From Desmodesmus armatus (Eukaryota; Chlorophyta; Chlorophyceae; Sphaeropleales; Scenedesmaceae): a stretch of DNA of 64,000 nucleotides. Below, piece after piece: positions 10,615-23,900 of the stretch. Location of the stretch: positions 1 to 64,000 of the forward strand of contig VIIQ02000006.1 in the NCBI GenBank assembly GCA_007449985.2. The letters run 5' to 3'. The notes under the pieces are model-generated. The model was given only the letters and a program-made list of their open reading frames with translations. It was not told where the DNA came from and ran no database searches. A program made the position numbers and the translations under genes. Numbering within the stretch: position 1 is the first letter of the stretch; the number at the start of each line of letters is the position of its first letter.

Positions 10615-13600
10615 ATGGCAGAAGCAGCCGCAAACGGAGAGGCCAGTGGGGTGGCAGCAACAGCAAGCAGCAACGCCGAACACCCAGGGCCGCAGCCGGA
10701 GCTGGGTGATGCAGACAATGTGCCCAAGGCTGTGGAGTCTGACCCTACCCGGCGTTACACCAGGGTAAGTGCTGGTTCAGCAGCTGTGGCCTCCACAGCT
10801 GGCTTCAGCAGCGGCTGCGCCTCAGCCCCAGGGGATTCTTAGCCAGGCTGCATCGATGTTCAGGCTGTGTTTGTCTTGTCACTGCCCTGCAGTATGATGT
10901 TGTCCTGGGTCGGGGCGCATTCAAGACCGTCTTCAAGGCCTTTGACGAGGCCGAGGGCATTGAGGTGGCCTGGAACCAGGTCAAGGTCAACGACCTTGCC
11001 AACTCTCCAGCAGAGCGGGAGCGGCTGTTTGCTGAGATCAGGGTGCTCAAGCAGCTGAAGCACAAGAACATCATGAGCTTCTTTGACAGCTGGCTGGACC
11101 AGAAGAACCTCACCATCAACTTCATCACTGAGCTGTTCACATCCGGCACGCTGCGGCAGTGAGTGTCCCTGTCAGACGGCAGTTGGCAGCTGCGACTCGT
11201 GCCTGCCGCAGCTGCGAGTCAGCAACCTTGGACTCAGTCTTGGACTTGGGATGGGGCAGCACAGCGCATGCGCAGCACTGCAGACTTCAGCTGCCGCATT
11301 GACAAGTCGCATGCTGATAATAAGAAAATACCTGGCGTGCTTTGGACAGCCGCGTGCAGGTCATGGACTCATGGCAGTGTGCAGGACTTGGAGCCTGGGC
11401 TGGGCTTGCAGGAGCTCTGTCTGGTGCGTCAGCATCAACATTTCAGGGCTAGTGCAAGTTCCTGACGGCAAGCGCATGTGGTTCCTGGCTGCCTGCATTG
11501 CAGGTACCGCAAGAAGCACAAGCACATTGACGAGCAGGTGCTGAAGCGGTGGGCCTGGCAGATCCTGCAGGGCCTGGTGTACCTGCATGCACACGAGCCC
11601 GCCATCATCCACAGGGACCTCAAGTGCGACAACATTTTTGTCAACGGCACCAGCGGTGTGATCAAGATCGGTGACCTGGGCCTGGCGACGCTGTGGAGGG
11701 GCCTGACCACACCACAGAGCGTGCTGGGGACGCCTGAGGTGAGGGGCCATGGCAGCTAGGGTGCTGGGAGTCTAGGGCGACAGCCAGTGGGTGGCCCAAG
11801 TGCACGTAGTGTATGCGCTGTCGCAGTGAAAACTTGTTTTTGAAGAGGCTGCCGTTGTTTGCGGGGCAGCAGCTGGCCTGTTCATCCATTGAGAGGAGGG
11901 GCGTCTGCAACAAGAGAAGGGACAAGATACCTACCTCTTTTCCTCTATTGAACAACCACACTAGTGTTGTGAAAAGACATGCTTATGATGTGCTGTGCTG
12001 CTGTGCAGTTCATGGCTCCTGAGCTGTATGAGGAGAAGTACAATGAGAAGGTGGACGTGTACAGCTTTGGGATGTGCATGCTGGAGCTGGCCACGATGGA
12101 GTACCCCTACTGCGAGTGCCGCAATGCAGCGCAGATATACAAGAAGGTCACACAGGTGGGCAGTTGAGGGGCACAGCTGACCAGCAGGGAGCATGGTTGC
12201 GGTCGTTGCTTGCAGGTGTGATGCCAGCTAGAGGTGCAGATTGTAACAGCCCATCTGGGCCCTGTCTCTCTGGTGCGCTTCACCTGCCACAACAGGGTCT
12301 TCTGTGCCCGCTGTGCAATTCTTGCCTTATCTTTGCTGTGTGCTGTGTGCATCTGTGTATATATTTGCACAGGGTGTGCTGCCTGCTGGGCTGGAGAAGG
12401 TGAAGAGCCAGGAGCTGCAGGAGTTCATCACCCAGTGCATCGCGCACGACCCGGACAGCAGGCCAGACACGCGCCAGCTGCTGAAGCACCCGTTCTTTGA
12501 GTCCATCCGCACTGGCAAGGTGCAGGTGGAGCGCGGCACCACATTGGCTGACAGGCCCTCTGAGGAGGTGCAGGTGAGCTGTTCATGCCAGGAGCAGGGC
12601 TAGTGTCTCGATTTTACCCTGGTTCCACTACTTTACTGGTTCAGGGCCCCACCTGACTGCCTTTTCAGTGAAGTACTCGCACATCATAGCTTCATACTAT
12701 CAGTGGCCAGGATTTTTTCAGCCTGGGACCCTGCAGGCCACAGAGGCAATCCCTGTTTTGTGGTGCCATTGCCCGCCCCAGCGACCTGTCCCAACTAGCA
12801 CCAGTCAGCACGTCCTGCATGCACCTGCAGGGCTGCTTCTGGGACGTGGCATGTTTGAGCAAAGCAATGGTTGTGTTGTCCCTACTAAGTCGGCAGGCTC
12901 AGTGACGCTGGCCCTCCATTGAGACTGAATATACATCTCCAACATATTGTTGTCATTCTGTCAACCCACACTGCTGCTCCGTGCAGACCCGCAGCCCCTC
13001 CAGCTCTGGTGACAGTGCAGATGGCGCTGACGACGACTGCTCCCCCAAGAGCCACAGCACTCAGCTCATCAACATCCCAGAGATGGCCGCCCAGGTGGCG
13101 GCCGAGCAGCAGCAGGACAAGGCAGCGGCAGCAGCAGCTGCTGCCGCCATGGCAGAGGCACAGCAGCAGAACGCTAGCATGGATGCAGCGTTCGACCTCA
13201 TGGCGGCACAGCAGCTGGTTGACCAGCGCTCCGTGGCAGACTCTGCTAACGAGGTCCTGGGGGCGGGGGGCCAGCAGCAGCGGCAGCGGCCGCAGGATGA
13301 GCAGCATCCGCTGGCAGGGCTGAACGCGCGCCCGCTGGGCTCTGATGAGTACGGCAGCGGGTCTGGGGAGGTTGAGTATGTGGATGATGGGGAGCAGCTG
13401 GAGGAGGGGGATGGGGAGGAGGACCCTGACAGGGACCTGAGCGTGGCCTGCCAGCAGGCAGAGGAGAACAAGCTGTCCTTCCAGCTCAAGTTCACTGAGC
13501 CCGAGGGTAAGTACCAAGGGGGGGGGGGCACGCTGCTGTGGGTGGGTGCTGGAAGCAGTGAGCCAGGTGGTCTTGCATTACGACTGACGATGTGCACACA

Positions 13601-15427
13601 GTCATTTGCTAGGATGCGCTCGTGTGTACACCTTTACGCCCCCCCCCCCCCTTCTCAATCAACCCCCCCCCCCTTTGCTCATACCACAACGTGCAAACAT
13701 GTACAAGGCATCAAAAGAAGAAGTGCGCGGACTCACTCACTCATTGTTTGTTACATTGAGATCCCCGCGGCCAGCCCAGGGTTTAGTGCGAGACAAACGG
13801 GTCAGAGAGAACATTTTTGGCCAGCCTGGCAACCTGGGTGCGTGGCGCAGCTGGCTAGCGCGTAGGTCTCATAACACCAACATGTCATGACACGGTGATG
13901 CCGTGGGAAATCCTAAGGTTGTGAGTTCGAGCCTCACCGCGCCCAGTTTCGTGCATTTTGCACCCTGCTGCAGCCTTGGGGTTGGTGGGCAGGAGGGGAG
14001 CCTGTTGCTGAGGTGGGAGCTTGGGCGGCTGCTGGCCAGGACGTTTGGGGGGGGGGGGTGCACAGCTTCAACTCTTCTTTCTCTGGGTTGTCTTGCTGAG
14101 CCAGTTGGCAACTTGCCGCATCCTGCGCGTGGGCTTGTTTGCTGTGTTACCTGGCTTATCCTGCGCACTTGTTGACATCTTCTGCTCGCCATTGCACTGT
14201 CTTTGTGGCGTTGTGCAGGTCACTGCAAGACTGTTGAGTTCACGTTTGACATGCGTGAAGACACAGCAGACTGCATTGCCAAGGAGATGATGGACGACCT
14301 GTCCCTCTCAGAGGATGAGGCGGCAAAGATCGCCAAGAAGATCAAGGAGGAGATTGGCAGGCTGGTGAGATCAGGGGCTTTTTCTATCTCAAGCCTGAAA
14401 TCAAGCATGTCAGTGCTGTGCTGATGACATGCCGGTCAATAGAGTACAAGTCAGCTAGGGTTAGGGTGCAGCTGCCATGGGTTGGTCCAGCTCTGGCTGG
14501 AATTGCGTTGCGCTGGCATGGATGTGAACAGCACACCAGACGTTGCAGTGCAGTGCAAGCTGGCTTTGCATGGCGCGCATTGCCCTGTTGCTGTTGAATC
14601 TCAACAGCGAGCATCAGTGCTGTACGGGGTTGATGCCTGCATTCATGCCAAAACGCTTGACATTATCGGACAGTTTTGGTCTGTGTGTCTGCTCGTGCAG
14701 GGCAGCGACTACATCAGCAGCCTCTCCCTGGGTGATGAGCACGACTGCGGCAACCACACCCCGGGTCCCAGCACCACAGCATGTGCAGTGGAGACATGGA
14801 CCCAGGCATGCGGGAGGCCATGGTGGCCAACGCAGCAGCCGCTGCAGTGACGGCCTTCGCCAATGCAGCAGCAACCAGCGGTGCCGGCGGACTGGTAGAG
14901 CAGGGGAACGGCAACCAGCTGCCCCCCATGCCACCAGGCAGCCAGCCCCGCGGCGGGGATTCAGACGCAGAACAGGTAGCGCTCAGCAGCAGGCAGTCGG
15001 CAGGCAACAGCAGCCCTCCCCGGCAGTACAGCTACCTTCCGGTCGGCCGCCCAGCTTCCACGACCTTGCGCGAGCCATGCGCGATTTCCATGAACAGCAG
15101 ATGGCAGAGATGGCTGAGCAGCGGGAGGCAGCAGCGCGTGCGAATGCAGCGCCCCTTGCAAACGGCGTTGGCGGCCTCGGTTTGGGTGAGCTTGGCAGCT
15201 TCAGCTCTGGTTCCACTAATGGGCTGCTGGACTCACCCCCTATGGTTGAGGTCAAGCTGCCTAATGGTGCCCTCAGCAACCCCACAGTGCTGGCAAAGGT
15301 GGCTGCTACTGCTGCAACTGCAGCTGCCACTGCGCTGAACGAGGTGATGCCGCAGCGCAATGGCCAGACTGCACCTGTTCCTGTGTGCACAATCGCCTCA
15401 TACAGCAACTGCAAGGAGGACTGCTGA
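10615..15427 (+). CDS. WNK: WNK (with-no-lysine) serine/threonine protein kinase
   Basis: Exons 10615-10764, 10893-11158, 11504-11738, 12009-12155, 12373-12573, 12987-13506 and 14219-14364 join in phase. The last exon starts at 14701. The kinase domain is diagnostic: the Gly loop GRGAFKTV carries the catalytic Lys, subdomain II reads VAWNQV instead of the usual AxK, the catalytic loop is HRDLKCDN, and the metal motif is DLG rather than DFG, followed by GTPEFMAPE. After the kinase comes an Ala/Gln/Asp-rich linker, then an OSR1/WNK C-terminal (RFxV-binding) domain split over two exons ([12 protein letters not shown] / [12 protein letters not shown]...). The C-terminal 200 residues need two frame changes. 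Small introns 14732-14793 and 14976-15031 would restore the frame to the stop at 15427, but indels cannot be excluded. WNKs regulate ion transport and, in plants, flowering and stress responses. A tRNA gene sits in intron 6. Confidence 0.92.
13507..14218 (+). other. WNK intron 6 hosting the tRNA, with long C and G runs
   Basis: This 712-bp intron carries C runs at about 13640-13652 and 13665-13674 and a G run near 14047, plus the tRNA-Met gene. The homopolymers are places where read or assembly errors are likely. Confidence 0.7.
13836..13945 (+). tRNA. tRNA-Met (elongator, anticodon CAU) with a 36-nt intron
   Basis: Acceptor GGGTGCG pairs with CGCGCCC (7 bp), followed by discriminator A at 13945. 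The D arm GCGC-AGCTGGCTA-GCGC and the T arm GTGAG-TTCGAGC-CTCAC are perfect. The anticodon loop CTCATAA has CAT at 13870-13872. The exon halves are separated by an intron of about 36 nt (13874-13909) just 3' of position 37, as in plant elongator tRNA-Met genes. The gene lies in the sense orientation inside WNK intron 6 (13507-14218). The CCA end is not encoded. Confidence 0.93.
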
Positions 15428-17969
15428 GGCGCAGCAGCATGGGTGTTGTGTGGAGCAGGCGTGTGTGTGTGGAGTGGAGAGTGATGTTGCATCATGGCCT
15501 GCTGTGCGGGTCGCCTGGCCGGCATGCAGTTTGCAGCAAGCATGCAGCAAGCGGTGCACATGCATGCGTGAGCAAGGCTTGCAAGCAGGGGCGACAGTGG
15601 CATCGCATTTCCAGCTGCTACTGACAGTCACCAGTGGCTGGTGGCAGTGAGTGTTTTCAACAGCATCCATCATAACTATGGGTATTGCATGCAAACGCAT
15701 TTGTCTCTGGCTTTTCTCTGGCTTTCCTGCAGATGATTGTGTGCTGCAGACCCGAGAGGCTGCCTGGCCCCGAGGGGTGGGTGTGCAGCCACTGAGCGTT
15801 TGTCTGCCCAGGTGGTCGAGTGTTTCATCCATCTGTTTGCATTTGGGCACTGCAGGACGGTGCTTTGCATTTCCACTGCTCCACTGGGTAGCAATTTGTG
15901 CCCTTTCTCTGCTGCAACCAGCCAGCCAGCACTGGTTTGTTTGTCAGAATTTGTGTGCAGTTTGTGGGTGTTTCTCAGGGGGTGCGGCAGCCGCAGGGGG
16001 CTGCTGCTGGGTGTTTGGGTTCTTTTGCTCGCCAGCCAGTTGGCGTGCGTGTCATTGCAAGCATCCACACGTGTCATCTGGCTCATGTTGCTTCCTTCAC
16101 CAATCGTCGTTCCTGCAGCATAGGCCGGCCCAGCTTTGCAGGCGACCTGGGTTGTCGGCCCCTATGCAGCCCAGCCATGCAAGGGCTGATGACCACCCAG
16201 CTGCACTGTCAGCTGGTAGGGGTGCAAGACTGTGTGAGGGCACCTGTGGATTAGCTGTGGATATGTGTTTGGCCTGGTTTCAGCTCTCTCTTGTGCTGGT
16301 TGTGCTTTGCAGCCCGAGCCACCTGTGGCTTTGTGGCAATTGCAGGCCACGGCAGCATCAGCATGAGCGGCAGGGCGTGTCGCACCAAATGTCATTGTAT
16401 ACGTCTTGGTTGTTGATGATGCGTAAATGGTTTATTGTTCCGCGGTCCTGTGACGGTGCACTTGCTTGTGTAGGCTGACCCCCCACTCTGGGACTGCGCA
16501 GGAACTACTGTGTTTTCTTTGTTTGGCAAGCCCTGCTTTGTGGCAGCACAAGCAACTGGCAGCAGGGTGGACTGGTGGGTGATGCGGCCCAGCAGTCCCC
16601 CGACCATCACAGGGCTGCGGCTGGGGGGTGGGAGGCACCTCAAGCGCCGGCGCAAGCACAGTGCAGCAGCAGCCATGGCACATTGCCACCTTTTTGTTGA
16701 TCTGTTGATGCATGATCACGGTGTTGGAAACAGCTAGATTGACCTGGGTGCTGGGGGTGAGGGGTGCAGCAATGTATGCACATGCCCTGCCTGGCCCATG
16801 CCCCCCTGCTGGGCTGCTTGGGGTGCCGAATGGGGCAGGCCTAGGTGTGCTGCCTGGCTGGCAAGCGTCAAGACAGGCAGCGCCTAGGCCTGCAGGTTTT
16901 GGGCATGGGTTGCATTGATGGGGTGACGCCTCAACATTGTGTGGGGTGAATGCATGGTGTGAGCAGTCACCGTGTGTTGTTGGCATCGTGCGTCGCCCGT
17001 AGAGACCAATACCCACCGTGTGCTGTGCCGCACTCCGTCGCGGCTGTCGCTTCCGAGGAGTGCTGCTTGTTGTGTTGTTGACGGCTGTAGCATGCTAGGA
17101 GTGACTTGCTAGATTTATGACCATTGCATAGCAAGGCAGTTCTTCTGCTTATCTAGGTCTCACCTGACTTTGTGTGCGTGTGCATTGTTGCTTAGAGGTT
17201 TTGACCGGTACACAAGGGCTGGAACAGGGCCTGGGCAGGCACGGACTTTTGTCGGCACCGTATGTTGTGGTAGGCGTGTGTCATTGTGCGCGACAGTCAT
17301 ACACACATGGCAAGCAGGTGTTGCAGGTGCATAACCACTCCCCCGGGTTTCATCAGCAGCTCAAGGCATCTTTGTGTTGCGCTGGCGCAGGACCCAATTA
17401 ACGGTCCAGGTGTGAAAAGCATGTGGTGCATAAGGTTCTGTTGTTCGTCTGCCCCATTTTGTGCCTCTTTGTGCCGCTCCGCTGTAGTTTGTTATCTCGC
17501 AGGGCTCTCAAACTGCAGCGTTATGTATGTGTTGGCTGCTTCCTGCCCTCAGCCCGCCTGTAGTTAGTCAGTGCACCAGCGCTGTGTCACTACAGGCTCC
17601 TCTTCTTTGCACTCTCCCAGGCACGCCTTGGGAGCATTGATGTGTGTCGTAGGTCAGGTCTTGCAGGCAGGTGCGGTGTAACAAGTGTGGAGTTCCAGGA
17701 TGAAGGTGCTGCAGGTCGTGCAAGAGTGGTGGTAGGTGCCCTTGGGCACTACACAGTCTCTGACACCCCGTTCAAAAACCCTTCTCAACCGCAGGGCCTG
17801 ACATGTCAGCAGTCAGTTGATGTGAGGTGTGCCCCGTGAGCAGTGCTCAGCACTCTGAATGGTTGATGATAATCTTGATTTCGCTGTTTTATAATCGCCT
17901 CAGGCTGCAAACACCAGCAGTAGCTGACTGAGAGGAGTTTCGGAACAGCATTCGCTTGCTGGATGAACC
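15428..17969. other. Spacer between WNK and beta-adaptin
   Basis: About 2.5 kb, TG-rich on the plus strand as expected for 3' UTR and spacer sequence. No gene, tRNA or clear transposon ends were found. Frames here are short and of skewed composition. It must hold the WNK 3' end and the beta-adaptin promoter. I found no TGTAA within 1 kb of the WNK stop. Confidence 0.55.
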
Positions 17970-20900
17970 ATGGCTGACGGAAAGTATTTTTCAACAACAA
18001 AGAAGGGTGCGTGGCGTGGGGGGTGCCAGAGCAGTGACCAGCGATCCAAGGCAAGCCAGATCAGCTGTTGACCATCCTCTGTTGAATGGACACTGGCTTC
18101 TGCCCATGCTGCAGGCGAGATCCATGAGCTCAGGGAGGAGTTGGCCAGCCTGGATCGGCCAAAGAAAAAGGAGGCAGTCAAGAAAGTGATTGCAGCCATG
18201 ACAGTTGGCAAGGATGTGTCCATGCTGTTCCCACACGTGGTGAACTGCATGCAGACAGAGGACCTGGAGCTCAAAAAGCTGGTGTACCTGTACCTCATCA
18301 ACTATGCAAAAACCCAGCCAGATCTGGCTATCATGGCAGTCAACACGTTTGTCAAGGTTGGCGGGACAAACCTGTTGGGGGCGTCGTGGTACACATCGTG
18401 CCTGGTGGGCATTCCACTCAGCCCAACCAGCTCATACTGCCTCCTGATGTTCCTTGCTGCAGGACTCTCAAGATCCCAATCCCTTGATTAGGGCCCTTGC
18501 AGTCAGGACCATGGGCTGCATTCGGGTCGACAAGATCACAGAGTACCTGTGTGACCCTCTGCAGCGCTGCCTCAAGGTGACCAGGCGATAGGCAGCTGGC
18601 TGGCGTGCCCCTTGGACGGCAGTATGTAGCTTCAGCGGCTGGACAGCAACAAGCAGCTGACTGCCTGCATGCCTGCTACCCTCAACTCTGCCCGGCAGCT
18701 GTGCTGGTCCCTGGTCAGTGTTTCAGCAGTCTGGGCCCCGTCAGCAAACGCATCAGCTGGCTGCTGAGCAAGGGAAGGCCATGCAGATGAGGCATGTCTT
18801 TGTCTCTTACTGCATCTGTGCTGCAGGATGACGACCCGTACGTGCGCAAGACAGCTGCTGTGTGTGTGGCGAAGCTGTTTGACATCAACCCAGAGCTGGT
18901 GGAGGACAGGGGCTTCCTGGACATGCTGCGGGTGTGTCACTGGCGACGGGGCAGCAGCCAGCGCAGCCGACGTGTGTGCAGCAGCTGACAGGCCAGGGTC
19001 CGTAACTTGCATGCTGCCAGCAGGCAACCTGAGTGTTGTGTTGTGCAGCCTGATGAATGCGGTACCCCTTTGATGTGTAGCAACTTGACAGAGCAAGGCG
19101 TTTGACGGGTGGGGTTACACTCCGGTATGTTGTGCTCCTCGTGTGCTGCAGGACATGCTGTCTGACGCCAACCCCATGGTGGTAGCTAACGCGCTGGCAG
19201 CCATGCAGGAGATCCAGGAGGTCAGCGGCAAGGAGGTGCTGCAGATCACACCCCACACACTCTTCAAGCTGCTGGCAGCACTCAATGAGTGCACGGAGTG
19301 GGGACAGGTGGGCAGGGCAGGCAAGCAGGAGGGCGTTGCGTGCAGGGGAAGGTTGGGTGACGGTTGTGCTGGACTCCTGCCCCAAGGGTCTTGCAGGGCA
19401 GGCAATACATGGATACCAATGCTTCTCAACAAAGCAGCTGGTCACAATGAAGATGGCCAAAACAGTGTGCAGAGCAACACATAAAGGTTGGGAGTTTCTT
19501 AGGGATGGGGGGCAAATGGCAAAAGCTACTGCTTATGGTTGTGATGTCACAGGTGTTCATCCTGGATGCGCTGGTCAACTACCAAGTGCAGGACAGCAAG
19601 GATGCAGAGAAGATTGTGGAGCGTGTGCTGCCCAGGCTGCAGCACGTCAACTCTGCTGTTGTGCTGTCGGCAGCAAAGGTGGGCATGGCGGCAGCAAGCA
19701 CATGCATCGCAAGGGTTGCAGCATGCCTGCAGGGAGACTGTGGACCAACGTGCCGTCAGCATGGACAGAAGCGTGCATGGCTGCTGGCGTACGCTTACAG
19801 GAGGACACTGTCAGTGACTGCCCAGGAAGTTTTTTGCGCAGCCTATATGTCTGTCCACCCGTCAAAGCACACAGGCCAGATCTTTGCAGCTGTGGGAGCT
19901 TCTCATTAGCTGTTGGTGTGCATGCTGCTGCACTGTTGCTACATTACACTACAGCATACAGCGTGCAATCGCTGTTCAAGCTTGCAGGAGTGCTGTCACC
20001 ACAGCACACTTGTCCTGGCCCCTGCCACACGCTTCACTGTTGTGCACATTCAGGTTGTGCTGCGCATGATGGAGGAGGTGTCCAGCGAGGACCTGATCCG
20101 TGTGTGGGGCAAGAAGCTGGCGCCGCCGCTCGTCACACTGCTGAGTGCTGAGCCGGAGGTGCAGTATGTTGCGCTGCGCAACATCAACCTCATTGTGCAG
20201 CGCTGGCCACAAATCCTGTCACACGAGGTCAAGGTGGGTGTTCGCCTTGGATTCCTGTGATCAGTGCTTGCAGCTAGCTGCTAAGTGTGCAAGACATACA
20301 AAGGAGATGGTTTGTGTGGCTGCATTGGTGTTACTGAGTGATGCATGCCACCAGCTGCCACTATTTGTCAGGTGTACCCTGAACATGTACTGCTGAGGGA
20401 GGACATGCACCTGCGGGGTCAGGGTGCATAGGTGTCGCGCCACGCAGCTTACGGCAAACGCGCGGCTGACACTGCGGCTTTTCCAGTCCTGCAGCACGCT
20501 TCTGCATGTGGTACAAGACTCAGTACACATCTGACGCCTCAATGCTGCATGGGGTTTGAAACACCATGATGGGCAGTGCGGCTTGGCAAGTCTCCTCTGC
20601 CTGGTGGCTGTGTTGCTTTGTGCAGGTGTTTTTCTGCAAGTACAACGACCCCATCTATGTCAAGATGGAGAAGCTGGAGATCATGATCAAGCTGGCCAAC
20701 GACAAGAACATTGACCAGGTGCTGCTGGAGTTCAAGGAGTATGCACAGGAGGTGGATGTTGACTTTGTGCGCAAGGTGAGCAGCAACAGCAACGGTGGGC
20801 TTCAAGCATTTTTGACGACCATTTCAACCTTGCAAGGGGAAGCTGGCAATGGGGCCGCCATATACATGGTGTTGTCCATGCGTCAGCTTCAGGACCAAAT

Positions 20901-23900
20901 TTGTGCCCAGTCCTGTGCAAGAAACTTTGCAAGACGCATGTACGGCACAAGTTTGGTTGGCATGCACTGGGTGCAGGATGCCTATGCAGCTTTGAAGTCA
21001 TCAGCAGATGTATCCGGGTTTCTTGACACTAGACAAATGGGGTCAGCGTCATCATGCGACATGCTTCTCGCGTGCCCCTGCTTCCTGGCTGATGGTTGGT
21101 GGGTGGGTCTTCTTCTGCGGTGCGCTTGCAGGCTGTGCGTGCTATTGGACGCTGTGCTGTGAGCCTGGACAAGGCCGCCCAGCGCTGCATTGCGGTGCTG
21201 CTGGAGCTGATCCAGACCAAGGTCAACTACGTGGTGCAGGAGGCAGTCATTGTCATCAAGGTGAGTGTACCCAAGGTTCTGCTGCACCTGTTGTGATTGT
21301 GCGGACATGTTTCTTACTCTGCGTTGCCTGCGCCACTCCACTTACCCACCCCCAGCCCTTCAACCTAGACAACGACGAGACCCTGGTTGCTGCCAAGTCA
21401 GCACACAGCTCTCCCACAGCGCACTCCGCACATGCGATACTTCACCGGCACCTTGTGCTGCAATCAGCAAGCAGGCATATTCTGGCAGGGGCGCACCCGG
21501 CAGGCATGTGCCGCCCCCGCACTTGTGTGTCAACGCCCTGCTTGTTGCCAGGCGACCTCTCCAGCAGCCTTTCACTATGGGCATGCATGCTCAGTCAGCA
21601 CTGAGCAATCTTACTGAGTGACGCTGCGCATGTGGCGCCCATGTGCAGGACATCTTCCGCCGCTACCCCAACCAGTATGAGACAATCATCGCCCAGCTGT
21701 GTGACAACTTGGAGAGCCTGGATGAGCCAGAAGCCAAGGCCTCCATGATCTGGATCATTGGAGAGTATGCGGAGCGCATCGACAATGCGGATGAGCTGCT
21801 GGAGACCTTCCTGGAGACCTTCCCTGAGGAGACCAGCATGGTGAGTGTGATGGGGGTGCGTGCCCTGACAGGGGATGCAGCTGTGCTGCCCCTCTTCTGC
21901 ATTGCAAGAGCCAGTGCAAAAGGCAGGCAGGAGGTGCATGGGCGAGGCAAGGTCCTGGGCCGGCTCAATGCTTACTCCTCCTGCCTCCTGTAGTGCAGGG
22001 CAGTGCGCTGACAGAAGGGGCCGTCGGCATCAGCGCCCACTAGCCTGCCGCTAGGTGCCAGCCCAAAGGCACGACCAATAGCCTGTCTGGTTCATGTGCA
22101 GTGGGGATTCTCTGACATGCGTGCACGTGCTGAGGCTGCTGTCTGTCACTGTGTTGTGTGCAGGTCCAGCTGCAGCTGCTGACGGCCACAGTGAAGCTGT
22201 TCCTGAAGAAGCCTACAGACAACGTGCAGCGCATGATCCAGCTCGTGCTGTCTTGTGCAACAAATGAGACAGACAACCCCGACCTGCGTGACAGGGCGTA
22301 CGTGTACTGGCGCCTGCTCAGTACAGACCCTGAGGTGAGATTGATCCACCAGCAACTCTCATGTCACCTGCATGCTGAATGCAGCACCCGTCTAAACATG
22401 TGCTGCCACATCTGCAAGTTCGAGCGCAAGTGAAGCCACGGCTGGCTAGGGCACCTACTGGGTTTGCGCCCTTGCGCTGTGTGAGGTCAACTCCCTTACT
22501 CATCAGCAGCATGGAATGCAGCAGGTGGCTGCCGGATGATCAACCTGGTGCCATTGCCTCAAATTGCATAGCTGTGCTGAGTGAAACACAGTGTATTGTG
22601 CAACATCGCTGCTGTCATCTTCATATCTCTGCTGCAGGCTGCCAAGGATGTTGTGCTGGCCAACAAGCCCATCATTACTGATGATGCGGGTGCGCTGGAG
22701 CCCGCACTGCTCAAGACCTTGATGGAGCAGATCAGCACGCTCGCCAGCGTGTACCACAAGCCGGCAGACACCTTTGTCAGCAGGCAGCGGCTGGCCGTGC
22801 AGAGTGTTGACGATGTGGCAGGCAGGACCTTTGAGGAGGAAGCAATCAGCAGTGCCGCAGCTGCAGCACAGGTGGGTTCATTGGCCCCATTGAATCTGCG
22901 TTCAGCCGTGTATGGCTAGCAGTCAGCCGTAGGGGTTCGTTTCATGCTGCAGTGCAGCATGCATCCGCTGTTCCATTGGTCAATGTTTTGCACCCAACCA
23001 GGGTGGGTGACTGACGAGAAGCCATGCTTGACTTTGTGGTGTCTGTTCCTGCAGGCTGGAGTGGTTGACAATGGTGCTGTTGCAGCTGCCCCAGCTGCAC
23101 CCTCGTCAGCCCCAGTCGTGGACTTGCTAGGCGATGACCTCCTGGGAGGCCCCACACCAGCAGCACCAGCTCCGGCAGCACCAGCAGCAGCAGGTGGGTT
23201 GGCACTGCAGCTGCTTGTTGTGTCATGACCGTTGAATGCAAGTCACCTGCGCGGCGTGTTTTGCAGTCTTTGCTTTGTGGCCTTTCAAGTCCCAAATGCA
23301 GGAAATTTCACAAATGCAGGCTGTTGTGCTCCCCGCCCTTGACAACATCACACCGTTGATGCTTACACCTACGGGCCAATTCTGACTGCAACTAAGGCAT
23401 TGGCGTGTTCTCAGCATCAAACAAAAATAGTTCCCAGCATCAACAAAGAAGGAATGGCTCCTGCTGCTGCAGGTCTTGATGACCTGCTGGGAGGGTTGAG
23501 CGTGGGCGCAGCAGCAGCAGCGGCGGCAGCAGTCCCAGCAGCACCCGCAGCAGCAGCAGCAGATCCCTTTGACCTGCTGGGCGGCAGTACATCAGCAGCA
23601 CCCGTAGCAGCGTCTGCAGCCGCATCAGCAGACCTGCCTGTCATCCTCACTGCTGACAAGGGCAAGGGGCTGACAGTGCGGGGCAAGCTGAGGCGTGTGG
23701 GCGGCAGGACAATGTACCAGCTGCACCTCAGTAATGGCTCAGCAGGTCCACTGGACGGGTTCATGCTGCAGGTCAACAGCAACAGTGCTGGCATCGCGCC
23801 TGCAGACCAGGTTGTGGCTGTGGGCACGTTGCCGCCTGGCGGCAGTGGCAGCGCGCAGGTGGCGATGGCCCACAACCAAGCAAAGCTGGCGGCAGGCCCC

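Noticed and set aside
12885..13517. 210-residue minus-strand Leu-rich ORF
   Set aside because: Antisense shadow of WNK exon 6, whose sense frame joins the kinase to the OSR1-like domain in phase.
13640..13675. C-run block considered as a pyrimidine-rich regulatory element
   Set aside because: Simple homopolymers in an intron, with no conserved context.
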